Of a DNA stretch of 5,480 nucleotides, positions 1 through 5,439 are shown one piece after another. The stretch's first letter is position 1. Each line of letters starts with the position of its first letter. The stretch is from DUMC01 sp035362115 (GTDB lineage: Bacteria; Bacillota; Clostridia; Acetivibrionales; DUMC01), in the NCBI GenBank assembly GCA_035362115.1, contig DAOSDD010000268.1:1-5480 (forward strand). Direction: 5' to 3'. The notes below the pieces were generated by a model. It had not been told where the DNA came from and searched no databases. It saw only the letters and a list, made by a program, of their open reading frames with translations. The translations under genes and the position numbers were made by a program.

Positions 1-654
1 CATCCGCCCGAACTGATTCCTGAAATGGTTCGCCTATGGAAAGAAGAGGGTTATGAAGTTGTGGAAGGAGTTAAGGCTTTACGCGGAAAAGAAAGCTTGA
101 TTAATAAGGCGGGGGCTAATTTGTTTTATCGTGTATTAAGCAAATTTTCCGGATTTGACATAAACCAGGCTTCAGATTTCAAACTGTTAGATAGAAAAGT
201 TGTTCAGGCATGGAAAAGTATGAATGAAAGACATACTTTTTTCAGAGGGATGTCTGCATGGGTGGGGTTTAACAGAGCAAGTATTCCTTTTAATATAAGG
301 AACAGGACAAACGGAACATCCAAATGGTCCTTGTTTAGGCTATTCAAGCTTGCAATAAATGCCATAACTTCATTCTCATCATTTCCCCTCCATATAGTTA
401 CTTTTATGGGGTTGGTTTTTCTCACCGGTTCATTGATACTTGGAATTCAAACCATATATATGAAGCTCAAAGGCATAGCTTATAGTGGCTTCACAACAGT
501 TATTCTTCTGCTTTTAATAATCGGAAGCGCCCTAATGATAAGCCTGGGAATTATTGGGACCTACATCGCCAAAATATATGATGAAGTTAAACAAAGACCC
601 AGGTACATTGTGGCAGAGAAAACAGAAAGTGAAAAAGAGCTGTTTGTCAAGTAA
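1..654 (+). CDS. Polyprenol-phosphate glycosyltransferase, family 2 (GtrB/CsbB/DPM1-like), 5'-truncated by window
   Basis: The frame is open from base 1, so this is the last 217 residues of a protein of usually about 310-330. It begins HPPELIPEM, the segment that directly follows the metal-binding DxD (DADLQ) of this family, so the nucleotide-sugar binding half lies outside the window. Visible family marks are the SDFKLLDRK segment (about residues 58-66), FFRGMSAWVGF (about 80-90) and GTSKWS before an amphipathic stretch. Two membrane helices follow (about 129-154 and 163-189), then the conserved tail Q-RPRYIV. Family members transfer a sugar from a nucleotide donor to undecaprenyl or dolichyl phosphate at the inner face of the membrane, for decoration of wall polymers, O-antigen or lipids. 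The sugar and acceptor cannot be read here. An internal ATG at 25 is in frame but is not the true start. No GtrA-type flippase partner is visible; it could lie upstream. Confidence 0.9.
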   Translation, partial: HPPELIPEMVRLWKEEGYEVVEGVKALRGKESLINKAGANLFYRVLSKFSGFDINQASDFKLLDRKVVQAWKSMNERHTFFRGMSAWVGFNRASIPFNIRNRTNGTSKWSLFRLFKLAINAITSFSSFPLHIVTFMGLVFLTGSLILGIQTIYMKLKGIAYSGFTTVILLLLIIGSALMISLGIIGTYIAKIYDEVKQRPRYIVAEKTESEKELFVK

Positions 655-921
655 ACTTCCAGCTACCCCAAAGTGTAGTGACTTGTAGGAAGTAATTTCC
701 ATAAGCTGGCTGATTAGCCTAAGTCCTAACTGACTACGATTAATAAGAATATATATGTACTTAAAGATGCTTCTCTAGTCTTAAACACTATGCTTTAATA
801 TTAAACATTTCTGATGGCAGGAAAAGTGTATTAAAGATATAAAACCTTATCAATCATTGGCGAAGAGAACCTACCGCAGAAATGCGAGTTTAAATAATCT
901 GAAAGGATGTATATAATGTAG
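655..921. other. Intergenic region between converging genes, with small hairpins
   Basis: This gap separates the converging glycosyltransferase and hepT genes. A 6-bp inverted repeat CCAGCT (659-664) / AGCTGG (704-709) begins 5 bases after the glycosyltransferase stop, and a smaller GGAA/TTCC hairpin (688-700) sits in its loop. There is no T-run after it, so it is not a standard intrinsic terminator. Further on, CGCA-GAAA-TGCG (875-886) would form a hairpin with a GNRA tetraloop on the plus strand, followed by GAAAGGATG and an immediate ATG-TAG. No gene or known RNA family is recognised. Confidence 0.35.
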
Positions 922-1347
922 TTAAAAACTCAGGTAATTATCTTTAATTCGTTTTGCAAAATTAATAATATCAGGTATATTCTTTTTCAGAATAGCATAC
1001 ACAATTTCTGGTTGTATCCTGAGATAATCATGTACAATAATATTTCGAAATTGGGCCATTTTTTTTAATTGAGTATTCAACACATTGGTGATTATATTCT
1101 GTTCTTTCAAAACTTCAAAGCTATCTTTATTATCTTTTGGTTCACGATATCCCTCATATGAAATAATATAATTGGCAATATCTAGACAAGCTTCCACTGC
1201 CATATGAAGTGTTCGCTCAACATACCTTCTGAAAATTTTATCTGAGGCAAATTCTTCCCAACATTTATCTTTCCTTGCTTTTTCTAAATCACTTATGTAT
1301 TCTTCCAATGCTGTTAAGCGCCTTTGAATTACATCCGAATCTACCAT
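922..1347 (-). CDS. hepT: HEPN-domain ribonuclease toxin HepT (DUF86 family)
   Basis: This 141-residue, largely helical protein carries the HEPN active-site motif RX4HXY as R101-NIIV-H106-D-Y108. In studied relatives this family cleaves RNA, and the partner MntA attaches AMP groups to the motif tyrosine to silence it; Y108 is the expected target. Length is normal for HepT. The start codon lies 4 bases past the mntA stop, and a strong GGAGGGG site (1358-1364) about 10 bases upstream sits inside the last mntA codons. Translation is therefore probably coupled to the antitoxin gene, with antitoxin made first. The motif is intact, so the toxin is predicted to be active. The role (abortive infection, or stabilising the region) is inferred from the family. 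Confidence 0.9.
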   Translation of the reverse strand: MVDSDVIQRRLTALEEYISDLEKARKDKCWEEFASDKIFRRYVERTLHMAVEACLDIANYIISYEGYREPKDNKDSFEVLKEQNIITNVLNTQLKKMAQFRNIIVHDYLRIQPEIVYAILKKNIPDIINFAKRIKDNYLSF

Positions 1348-1351
1348 AATA

Positions 1352-1816
1352 TCACATCCCCTCCAGCCTTTTCATAGAACACTCATTATATAGATTATAA
1401 AATTTCTGTCTGTCAAAAAAATCTTTTCGCTTTTTCACTTCAAAGACTACTCTTCGCTCTACATTTATATTATAAATTAAGACTTTCTCTTCCATGATCT
1501 TATGAACAAAGAATGAGTCTGCGCTTTCCAAATCAACTATATCAACCTTCCTATGAAAAATATCTTCAAGTTCTGATGCAATTCTGAGTTTTTTCTCGAA
1601 TCGTTCTACTATGTTCATTTCAACAGAAAACAGCACAGCTATATCTATATCACTATGTTTTCTGTCTTTGTTTTTTGCAAATGAACCAAATAAATAAACT
1701 GCATCTGTATTTTCAATGTTGCTAAAGTATTCAGCAAGTGTTTGAATAACCATTTCATCCATGGTGCTGTTCTCATCTCCTGTTTTATATAGACTATTTA
1801 TATCTATTATTTGCAT
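1352..1816 (-). CDS. mntA: MNT-domain protein adenylyltransferase antitoxin MntA
   Basis: This 154-residue protein is a minimal nucleotidyltransferase. It has the signature GSX10DXD as G44-S45, then D56 and D58, inside YLFGSFAKNK...HSDIDIAVL; the third acidic residue is probably D92 in KVDIVDL. These residues bind metal and ATP. In characterised HEPN-MNT pairs the enzyme AMPylates the tyrosine of the HepT motif and blocks its RNase. The gene is first in a two-gene operon with hepT. The start at 1816 has no evident ribosome binding site. An in-frame ATG at 1762 (residue 19) has AGGAG 14 bases upstream, which is rather far, and would still keep the whole catalytic core, so the true start is uncertain. 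The C-terminal ~30 residues are basic and lie outside the catalytic core. Confidence 0.88.
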   Translation of the reverse strand: MQIIDINSLYKTGDENSTMDEMVIQTLAEYFSNIENTDAVYLFGSFAKNKDRKHSDIDIAVLFSVEMNIVERFEKKLRIASELEDIFHRKVDIVDLESADSFFVHKIMEEKVLIYNINVERRVVFEVKKRKDFFDRQKFYNLYNECSMKRLEGM

Positions 1817-1884
1817 TTAATCTATAATTTAATTATACACTACCAGGGTTCAAATGAGCCAATACTATTATATCACTATATTGA
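1817..1884 (-). promoter_or_regulatory. Likely promoter region of mntA-hepT
   Basis: Two minus-strand TATAAT hexamers are present (plus-strand ATTATA at 1832-1837 and 1867-1872). Neither has a good -35 box at the normal distance, so the promoter is only suggested. From the nearer one, transcription would start only about 10 bases before the annotated ATG. A short dyad CAATA (1860-1864) / TATTG (1879-1883) overlaps the farther -10 and could be an operator; in such AT-rich sequence it may be chance. Confidence 0.3.
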
Positions 1885-1913
1885 AATAATATTAAATATT
1901 TGTACATTTTATA

Positions 1914-2093
1914 CTATGTTAACTTAAGCAATTTTTTGTAAAAACCCACTAATGGATAAGTATGAGATATTGGCATTCCACGAAGACCTAAATTAGAAAA
2001 CTCAGCTTCATAAGTATCAGTTCTATAGTTCAATTTTACAGTATGTCGAACCAAAAGCCACGGATTTGCCCACAAAGAAATCTCGCAATTCAT
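1914..2093 (-). pseudogene. brxL: brxL relic (Lon-like BREX protein), short internal fragment
   Basis: The minus-strand frame from ATG at 2093 to TAG at 1914-1916 encodes 59 residues. Its middle, TVKLNYRTDTYEAEFSNLG followed by LRGMPIS (about 1960-2042), closely resembles the N-terminal part of BrxL as I remember it (VKLN..-D-YEAEFSNLG-KG-PIS, then ...KLLVGG-W). BrxL proteins run to several hundred residues, so AAA ATPase and Lon-like protease parts are missing. After YKKLL the match ends and a stop follows. The ATG is not well placed behind a ribosome binding site (AGAAGG touches it), so this is probably not expressed. It is the last of the BREX pieces in operon order, which supports the call. 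The assignment is from memory of the family, without a search. Confidence 0.58.
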
Positions 2094-2262
2094 CCTTCTT
2101 ATATTTCTTCAAATCATCATATTGAATGCTTACAGCATCAGGATCTGCAGCTTTTAATATTTCATCTCTTTCCACCAGGTTAGAGCAGGGTTTCCCGTCT
2201 ACATAAACAGCATAATTTTCATCTATATTCAATTGTAGGAGTAAGATAATAAATCTTTGCAT
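2023..2262 (-). CDS. Unidentified short ORF between BREX relics
   Basis: This 79-codon frame is open across the gap between the pglZ and brxL pieces. The first ~11 residues (MQRFIILLLQL) are only the shifted frame of pglZ, and the last ~15 are the shifted frame of the brxL piece, so neither end is likely to be real coding sequence. The middle (about residues 12-62: IDENYAVYVDGKPC, ERDEILKAADPDAVS, YDDLKKYKKDELRDFF) has balanced, charged, protein-like composition with no resemblance I can name. It may be a surviving piece of a further gene once lying between pglZ and brxL, or a foreign piece joined in by deletion. A GGAG lies 7 bases before the ATG at 2262, so it could be translated. Confidence 0.4.
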   Translation of the reverse strand: MQRFIILLLQLNIDENYAVYVDGKPCSNLVERDEILKAADPDAVSIQYDDLKKYKKDELRDFFVGKSVAFGSTYCKIEL

Positions 2263-2395
2263 TTACCAACTCCAGATTTTTAATATCTTTTACAAATTCT
2301 TTATTGCTGTCATACCAGAAAACAATTTTGCAGCTATCTCCGGCAAATTCGGAGTTTAACTTATCTCTTATCTGTTTTGAGCTTAATTCAGCCAT
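2219..2395 (-). pseudogene. pglZ: pglZ relic (BREX alkaline-phosphatase-like protein), N-terminal fragment
   Basis: The frame from ATG at 2395 encodes 58 residues, starting MAELSSKQIRDKLNSEF and continuing KIVFWYDSNKEF, DIKNLEL and NAKIYYLTPT. This matches the N-terminus of type 1 BREX PglZ, which is normally over 800 residues long. About 50 codons are preserved; after LTPT the family sequence (an aromatic-rich FYTKYFLE-like stretch) is lost and a TGA follows at 2219-2221. The metal-binding phosphatase core is absent, so no PglZ function remains. The original ribosome binding site (AGGAG, 9 bases before ATG) is intact, and the start follows the pglX tail by 25 bases, as in a normal BREX operon. 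This is the most secure of the BREX pieces. Confidence 0.75.
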
Positions 2396-2420
2396 ATATT
2401 ATCTCTCCTATATTATTTTT

Positions 2421-2495
2421 CTATCTAATCTTTGCTAATACATTCAAATGTTTACCTTTTTCATCAGTTTGAACTTTATCGTAATTCACCTTTCT
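2421..2495 (-). pseudogene. pglX: pglX relic (BREX adenine methyltransferase), C-terminal tail
   Basis: In the frame ending at TAG 2421-2423 the minus strand reads RKVNYDKVQTDEKGKH then LNVLAKIR-stop. This resembles the extreme C-terminus of type 1 PglX proteins, where a DDGVKVNY-like motif is followed by a short linker and a final LLAKI-like end. Only 24 codons survive from a protein of about 1,200 residues; the methyltransferase domain is missing. The 5' edge joins the brxC piece, in another frame, at about 2489-2497. The piece is too short to call alone; its position directly before the pglZ ribosome binding site, exactly where pglX should end, carries most of the weight. Confidence 0.55.
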
Positions 2496-2731
2496 TTAGA
2501 ATCATCATACAGCCCTTCTTCATCTAATTGCCTTTCCATGTCAGCTACATGCGGATTTGTGCTATATCCCAGTTTTTCGTTAAATACCTTTAAAAATACA
2601 TTAAGTATAGTATCCTTGTCTTTTCTTCCTGACGTTTCACTTTTTGAATCAATATTAAATAAAATAACATCAGTAGTAATTGAACAGGCCAACTTCATAT
2701 CAGTTATAACCACAGGGTCTTCAACTATTAT
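2486..2731 (-). pseudogene. brxC: brxC relic (BREX P-loop ATPase), internal fragment
   Basis: The minus strand is open from a TGA at 2738-2740 to the TGA at 2486-2488. It contains IVEDPVVITDMKLACSIT, TDVILFNIDSKSE, DKDTILNVFLKVFNEKLGY and HVADMERQLDEEGLYDD. This resembles the segment shortly after the Walker A motif of BrxC, where TDVILFNIDSKS and a later ADLER-L--DG-Y--F pattern are conserved. BrxC is normally about 1,200 residues; only some 80 remain, with no P-loop and no native start (a GTG at 2713 or ATG at 2698 could start translation). There are no internal stops. The 5' edge lies about 20 bases after the helD stop, so brxA, brxB and the brxC N-terminus are gone. The 3' edge joins the pglX tail. 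Confidence 0.65.
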
Positions 2732-2749
2732 ATACCATCAATTATTATA
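2721..2749. repeat. Imperfect 12-bp direct repeat at helD/brxC junction
   Basis: TCAACTATTATA (2721-2732) and TCAATTATTATA (2738-2749) match at 11 of 12 bases and are 5 bases apart. They fall in the short gap between the helD stop and the brxC fragment, exactly where the missing upstream BREX genes should be. This could be a footprint of deletion or slipped-strand repair, though AT-rich repeats arise easily. Confidence 0.5.
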
Positions 2750-2751
2750 GT

Positions 2752-4974
2752 TCAGCACAAAGTGGCTATCTTTTCTAATATTCCTGCCTTTTCCACACCG
2801 AAAATTTCTAGTCTGTGAAGTGCTCGAGTACATACGGTATAGAAAAGCTGTTCCTCATTAAACATATATTCATCCGCAGATAGCACTACTGCTATGACAA
2901 TATCAAATTCCAGACCTTTGGTCAGGTAGGACGGTATCACAATGATACCAGAAGGTATTTCATTATCCCCATTTGTTATGAGATTTGCTGATAATTCCTT
3001 TTTAAGATATTTGTATACCTGATGGCAACCGCTTAAGGTTCGACAGATAATGGCAATCGAACGGAATTTTTTATCTTTTATACCGTTCACATAACCAATA
3101 ATTAAATTACATACAGCTTTCATAGTCTCCGCTGTCACTATCTCCGGCACTTTTCCGCTTCTTCCAAATGGTATGGTTTTCGAAGAAATTATCCGTGAAG
3201 CAAATTCCATAATCTCTACTGTTGAACGGTAACTTTTATCAAGCTCGATATATTCAAAATTTTTTGTATCAGTGAGTTCTCCCGCTGATCGCAAATTCCC
3301 TATTCCACTTACAGGGTTTATGTTCTGGTTCAAATCACCCAAAAGTGTAACAGTACAGTGAGAATAAAGCTGTGAGAACAACTTGAATGCAACTTCAGAA
3401 TAATCCTGTGCTTCATCAATTATTACATGCTTAATTTCCTTGCCGGGGTCGATCATTCCTAGCAAAACCATCAAATAAAGGATAGGGGCTTGATCCTCAT
3501 AATAAAGGATACCACCTTTCAGAGTATTCACCGTATTCCTTCGGGTTTCATCCGAAAGAGTTCCACCACAGGAATTCCAAACCGCAAAGTCTTCAAACAA
3601 CATACAGTAAAGACTGGCAATATTAATAGATAGCATGTTTACTACATCATTTTTAACCTTTTCCAGTTCTCGTGTTACTTTACGACGGCTTAACACTTTT
3701 ATCTCAGAATTACTGATATATTCCGTACTGTTAGCCAGTTCCTCCCTTATTTCCTGTCGTCTCTGCTTCTCATATTCCTTTATACGTGTTGTTACTACTA
3801 ACTCCATTCGTGAAAGCCTTTTAGTTAAAGGCATATGGTGATAGCTATTGTGAAAAAGCTCTTCAAGCTCCTCTTTGTCAGCAAATACAATATCTCCATC
3901 TCTTATCTCATCAAACTGCATAATACTATTCTCAAAAGTTTCGGCAAATCTCTCCAATACAGTAGCAAACTGTTTCGATGTTTTAAAATGCATACTCTCC
4001 CATCGGCTGCTTAATTCATCTGAACATTTCCGTGTAAGTTGCCATTCCATCATTTCCGCATAAGATTCATATTTTTTAAACAGATTTCCGAGCACATCTT
4101 GTGCAAGTTCAACCAATGTTATGCAGTGTAAATCGTCTTCACCCAGTTCAGGTAATACAGTCGAAATGTATTTGGAAAAAGCTCCATTCGGTGTGAATAA
4201 AGAAATATTCTCTGCCTTTAAATTGTCTCTATAGCGGTAAAGTAAGTATGCGGCTCTATGAAGTGCTATAGAAGTTTTGCCACTGCCTGCAGGCCCCTGT
4301 ACTGCTATTACTCGTTTGCCTTCATACCGTATTGCACGGTTTTGTTCCCTCTGGATAGTACTTACTATTGTTTTCATCCTGTTATTTGAACTTCCTGCAA
4401 GTATGTCCTGTAAAATATTATCCTCTATAGCAACGTTACTATCAAACATCAATATAAGCCGACCTTCTTCAATTCTGTACTGCCGTTTGAGAACAAGCTC
4501 GCCTTCAATATATCCAGAGGGGCACTCATATAAAGCTCGTCCCGGTTCATAGTCATAAAACATACTGCTTACCGGTGCCCGCCAATCATAGATGAGAATC
4601 TCTCCTGTATCTGCTCTACGGAGTCCATATATACCAATATAGAAACTCTCCGTATCCCAATTATCTTCCCGGAAGTCGAACCGGCCAAAGTAAGGTGAAT
4701 TAATCTGCCGTTCAAGCATTTTAACTTTTCTGCTATTTTCTGATTGCTCACTAATATTCCGTTTTAACAAAGCAATATCCTGAATAAAAGTTGGAGTTTC
4801 ATCTAGTGTTGACAGCCCGGAAAGTGCACCGGCTCCCTCCCACATTTCTTTATTAATTAGTCGCATCTGTTTTCTATATTCATCACTATTCCTTGTTCTT
4901 TCAAGCAATTCACTACCAATTATCCGTTTTACAATTTCAAGCCTTCTAACTTCATTTTCCCAATCTGGATGCAT
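2752..4974 (-). CDS. helD: HelD-like superfamily 1 ATPase, RNA polymerase recycling factor
   Basis: This complete 740-residue protein is close to the usual size of Firmicute HelD. HelD binds stalled or post-termination RNA polymerase, pushes its N-terminal coiled coil into the secondary channel and uses ATP to release nucleic acid and itself. Seen here: a charged helical N-terminus (about 1-95), the HelD signature YIGIYGLRR and IYDWRAPVSSMFYDYE (about 112-142), a Q-type motif TIQREQNRAIR (206-216), Walker A GPAGSGKT (227-234), a long helical insertion (about 300-510), Walker B VIIDEAQD (517-524), motif III LLGDLNQ (544-550), LDKSYRS (578-584), motif V TKGLEFD (685-691) and motif VI YTVCTRALHRL (712-722). 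All ATPase motifs look intact. The start is supported by AAAGGAG 6 bases upstream. Relatives called HelR protect against rifamycins in actinobacteria; that role is not shown for this class. No operon partner remains except the BREX relic downstream. Confidence 0.92.
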   Translation of the reverse strand: MHPDWENEVRRLEIVKRIIGSELLERTRNSDEYRKQMRLINKEMWEGAGALSGLSTLDETPTFIQDIALLKRNISEQSENSRKVKMLERQINSPYFGRFDFREDNWDTESFYIGIYGLRRADTGEILIYDWRAPVSSMFYDYEPGRALYECPSGYIEGELVLKRQYRIEEGRLILMFDSNVAIEDNILQDILAGSSNNRMKTIVSTIQREQNRAIRYEGKRVIAVQGPAGSGKTSIALHRAAYLLYRYRDNLKAENISLFTPNGAFSKYISTVLPELGEDDLHCITLVELAQDVLGNLFKKYESYAEMMEWQLTRKCSDELSSRWESMHFKTSKQFATVLERFAETFENSIMQFDEIRDGDIVFADKEELEELFHNSYHHMPLTKRLSRMELVVTTRIKEYEKQRRQEIREELANSTEYISNSEIKVLSRRKVTRELEKVKNDVVNMLSINIASLYCMLFEDFAVWNSCGGTLSDETRRNTVNTLKGGILYYEDQAPILYLMVLLGMIDPGKEIKHVIIDEAQDYSEVAFKLFSQLYSHCTVTLLGDLNQNINPVSGIGNLRSAGELTDTKNFEYIELDKSYRSTVEIMEFASRIISSKTIPFGRSGKVPEIVTAETMKAVCNLIIGYVNGIKDKKFRSIAIICRTLSGCHQVYKYLKKELSANLITNGDNEIPSGIIVIPSYLTKGLEFDIVIAVVLSADEYMFNEEQLFYTVCTRALHRLEIFGVEKAGILEKIATLC

Positions 4975-4980
4975 ATATTA

Positions 4981-5036
4981 CTCCTTTGTATTTACATTAT
5001 AAATTTTATTTTATAATTATTTGTAATATTTTACAA
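4981..5036 (-). promoter_or_regulatory. helD promoter region with two dyad elements
   Basis: On the minus strand the ribosome binding site AAAGGAG (plus 4981-4987) precedes helD. Upstream is a TTGTAA box (plus 5031-5036) 17 bases from TAAAAT, a plausible sigma-A promoter, and a separate TATAAT closer in. The -35 candidate lies inside a perfect inverted repeat TTGTAA-TATT-TTACAA (5021-5036). A second dyad TGTA-TT-TACA (4987-4996) touches the ribosome binding site. The similar half-sites (TTGTA...TACA) could be operators for one repressor; no regulator gene is in the window. Confidence 0.4.
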
Positions 5037-5108
5037 CCCCCTTTAATAAGAAGGATAAAAGAAGAAGCGAATTATTCAAGACGAACTAGTAGAAAAGTTC
5101 AAGATTTT

Positions 5109-5150
5109 AGCAGGCAGATATAAAATATATGGAATAATAGTTTGCCTGCT
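5109..5150. repeat. Inverted repeat AGCAGGCA / TGCCTGCT
   Basis: AGCAGGCA (5109-5116) and TGCCTGCT (5143-5150) are exact reverse complements with a 26-base AT-rich loop. Allowing a 2-base bulge, flanking TTTTA / TAAAA extends the pairing to about 12-13 bp. It is followed by AAAAAA rather than T on the plus strand, so it is not a normal intrinsic terminator in that direction. It could be an RNA stem, a protein-binding site or the end of a small non-autonomous element. Confidence 0.5.
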
Positions 5151-5192
5151 GTAAAAAAGGTTGAAACTGTTCATGTTATTTTTCAATGTAAT

Positions 5193-5318
5193 CTACTTTG
5201 TAAGCTGAATCTTATGAAGTACAAACCCCATTACACAGTCAGCATCAAAAATAGCTTTTTTCATATCATTCTCTGTGATATCAATCTCAAATAGATACCG
5301 CAGCTGTACACCATACAT
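5193..5318 (-). pseudogene. Orphan 41-codon protein tail, unidentified
   Basis: The minus-strand frame from ATG 5318 to TAG 5193-5195 reads MYGVQLRYLFEIDITEN, then DMKKAIFDADCVMGFV and LHKIQLTK. The mix of hydrophobic and charged residues looks like real coding sequence, and the upstream in-frame TAA is only two codons before the ATG. No ribosome binding site precedes it, so it is more likely the 3' remnant of a lost gene than a small gene. I do not recognise the family. Confidence 0.35.
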
Positions 5319-5376
5319 GGATTGTTAAGTTTAGGGCAAGGGAAAATTTGTAATTCACGACACGGATGCCATTATT

Positions 5377-5432
5377 GGGGGTGAGAGGTGAGAGATTAGG
5401 GATTAGAGATTGGAGGTTAGAGATTAGAGAAC
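5377..5432. repeat. Eight degenerate tandem 7-bp repeats (AGAGATT type)
   Basis: Reading from 5377 in steps of seven gives GGGGGTG, AGAGGTG, AGAGATT, AGGGATT, AGAGATT, GGAGGTT, AGAGATT and AGAGAAC. Three units are identical and the others differ mainly by A/G changes, giving a purine-rich plus strand. This fits short tandemly repeated heptamers that some bacteria carry between genes and that vary in copy number by slippage. It ends 8 bases before the terminator stem. Confidence 0.75.
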
Positions 5433-5439
5433 AATTCAT

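Noticed and set aside
204..425. 73-codon minus-strand ORF inside the glycosyltransferase gene
   Set aside because: It is antisense to a clearly recognised protein and has no family resemblance.
659..709. Terminator for the glycosyltransferase gene
   Set aside because: The inverted repeat has a 39-base loop and no T-run, so it does not meet the form of an intrinsic terminator.
855..915. Cyclic-di-GMP or other known riboswitch
   Set aside because: The GNRA hairpin alone does not match any riboswitch core that I can reconstruct, and no gene follows it.
1914..2731. A functional, novel compact BREX system
   Set aside because: The P-loop of BrxC, the methyltransferase domain of PglX, the phosphatase core of PglZ and the ATPase/protease of BrxL are all missing, so a relic is the sound reading.
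2448..2750. 100-codon plus-strand ORF
   Set aside because: It is antisense to the brxC and pglX pieces; its serine/leucine-rich sequence is typical of a shadow frame.
3635..4552. Three plus-strand ORFs opposite helD
   Set aside because: All are antisense shadows of an intact 740-residue gene, without family motifs.
4569..4751. 60-codon minus-strand ORF in another frame of helD
   Set aside because: It lies wholly inside helD, whose conserved HelD signature runs through this part in the main frame.
5050..5154. Plus-strand 31-codon frame reading KKKRIIQDELVEKFKILAG and onward to TAA
   Set aside because: It has no ATG or ribosome binding site and overlaps the inverted repeat; it looks protein-like but is too short to support.
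5377..5432. Possible CRISPR array
   Set aside because: The repeats are 7 bp and directly adjacent, without unique spacers.
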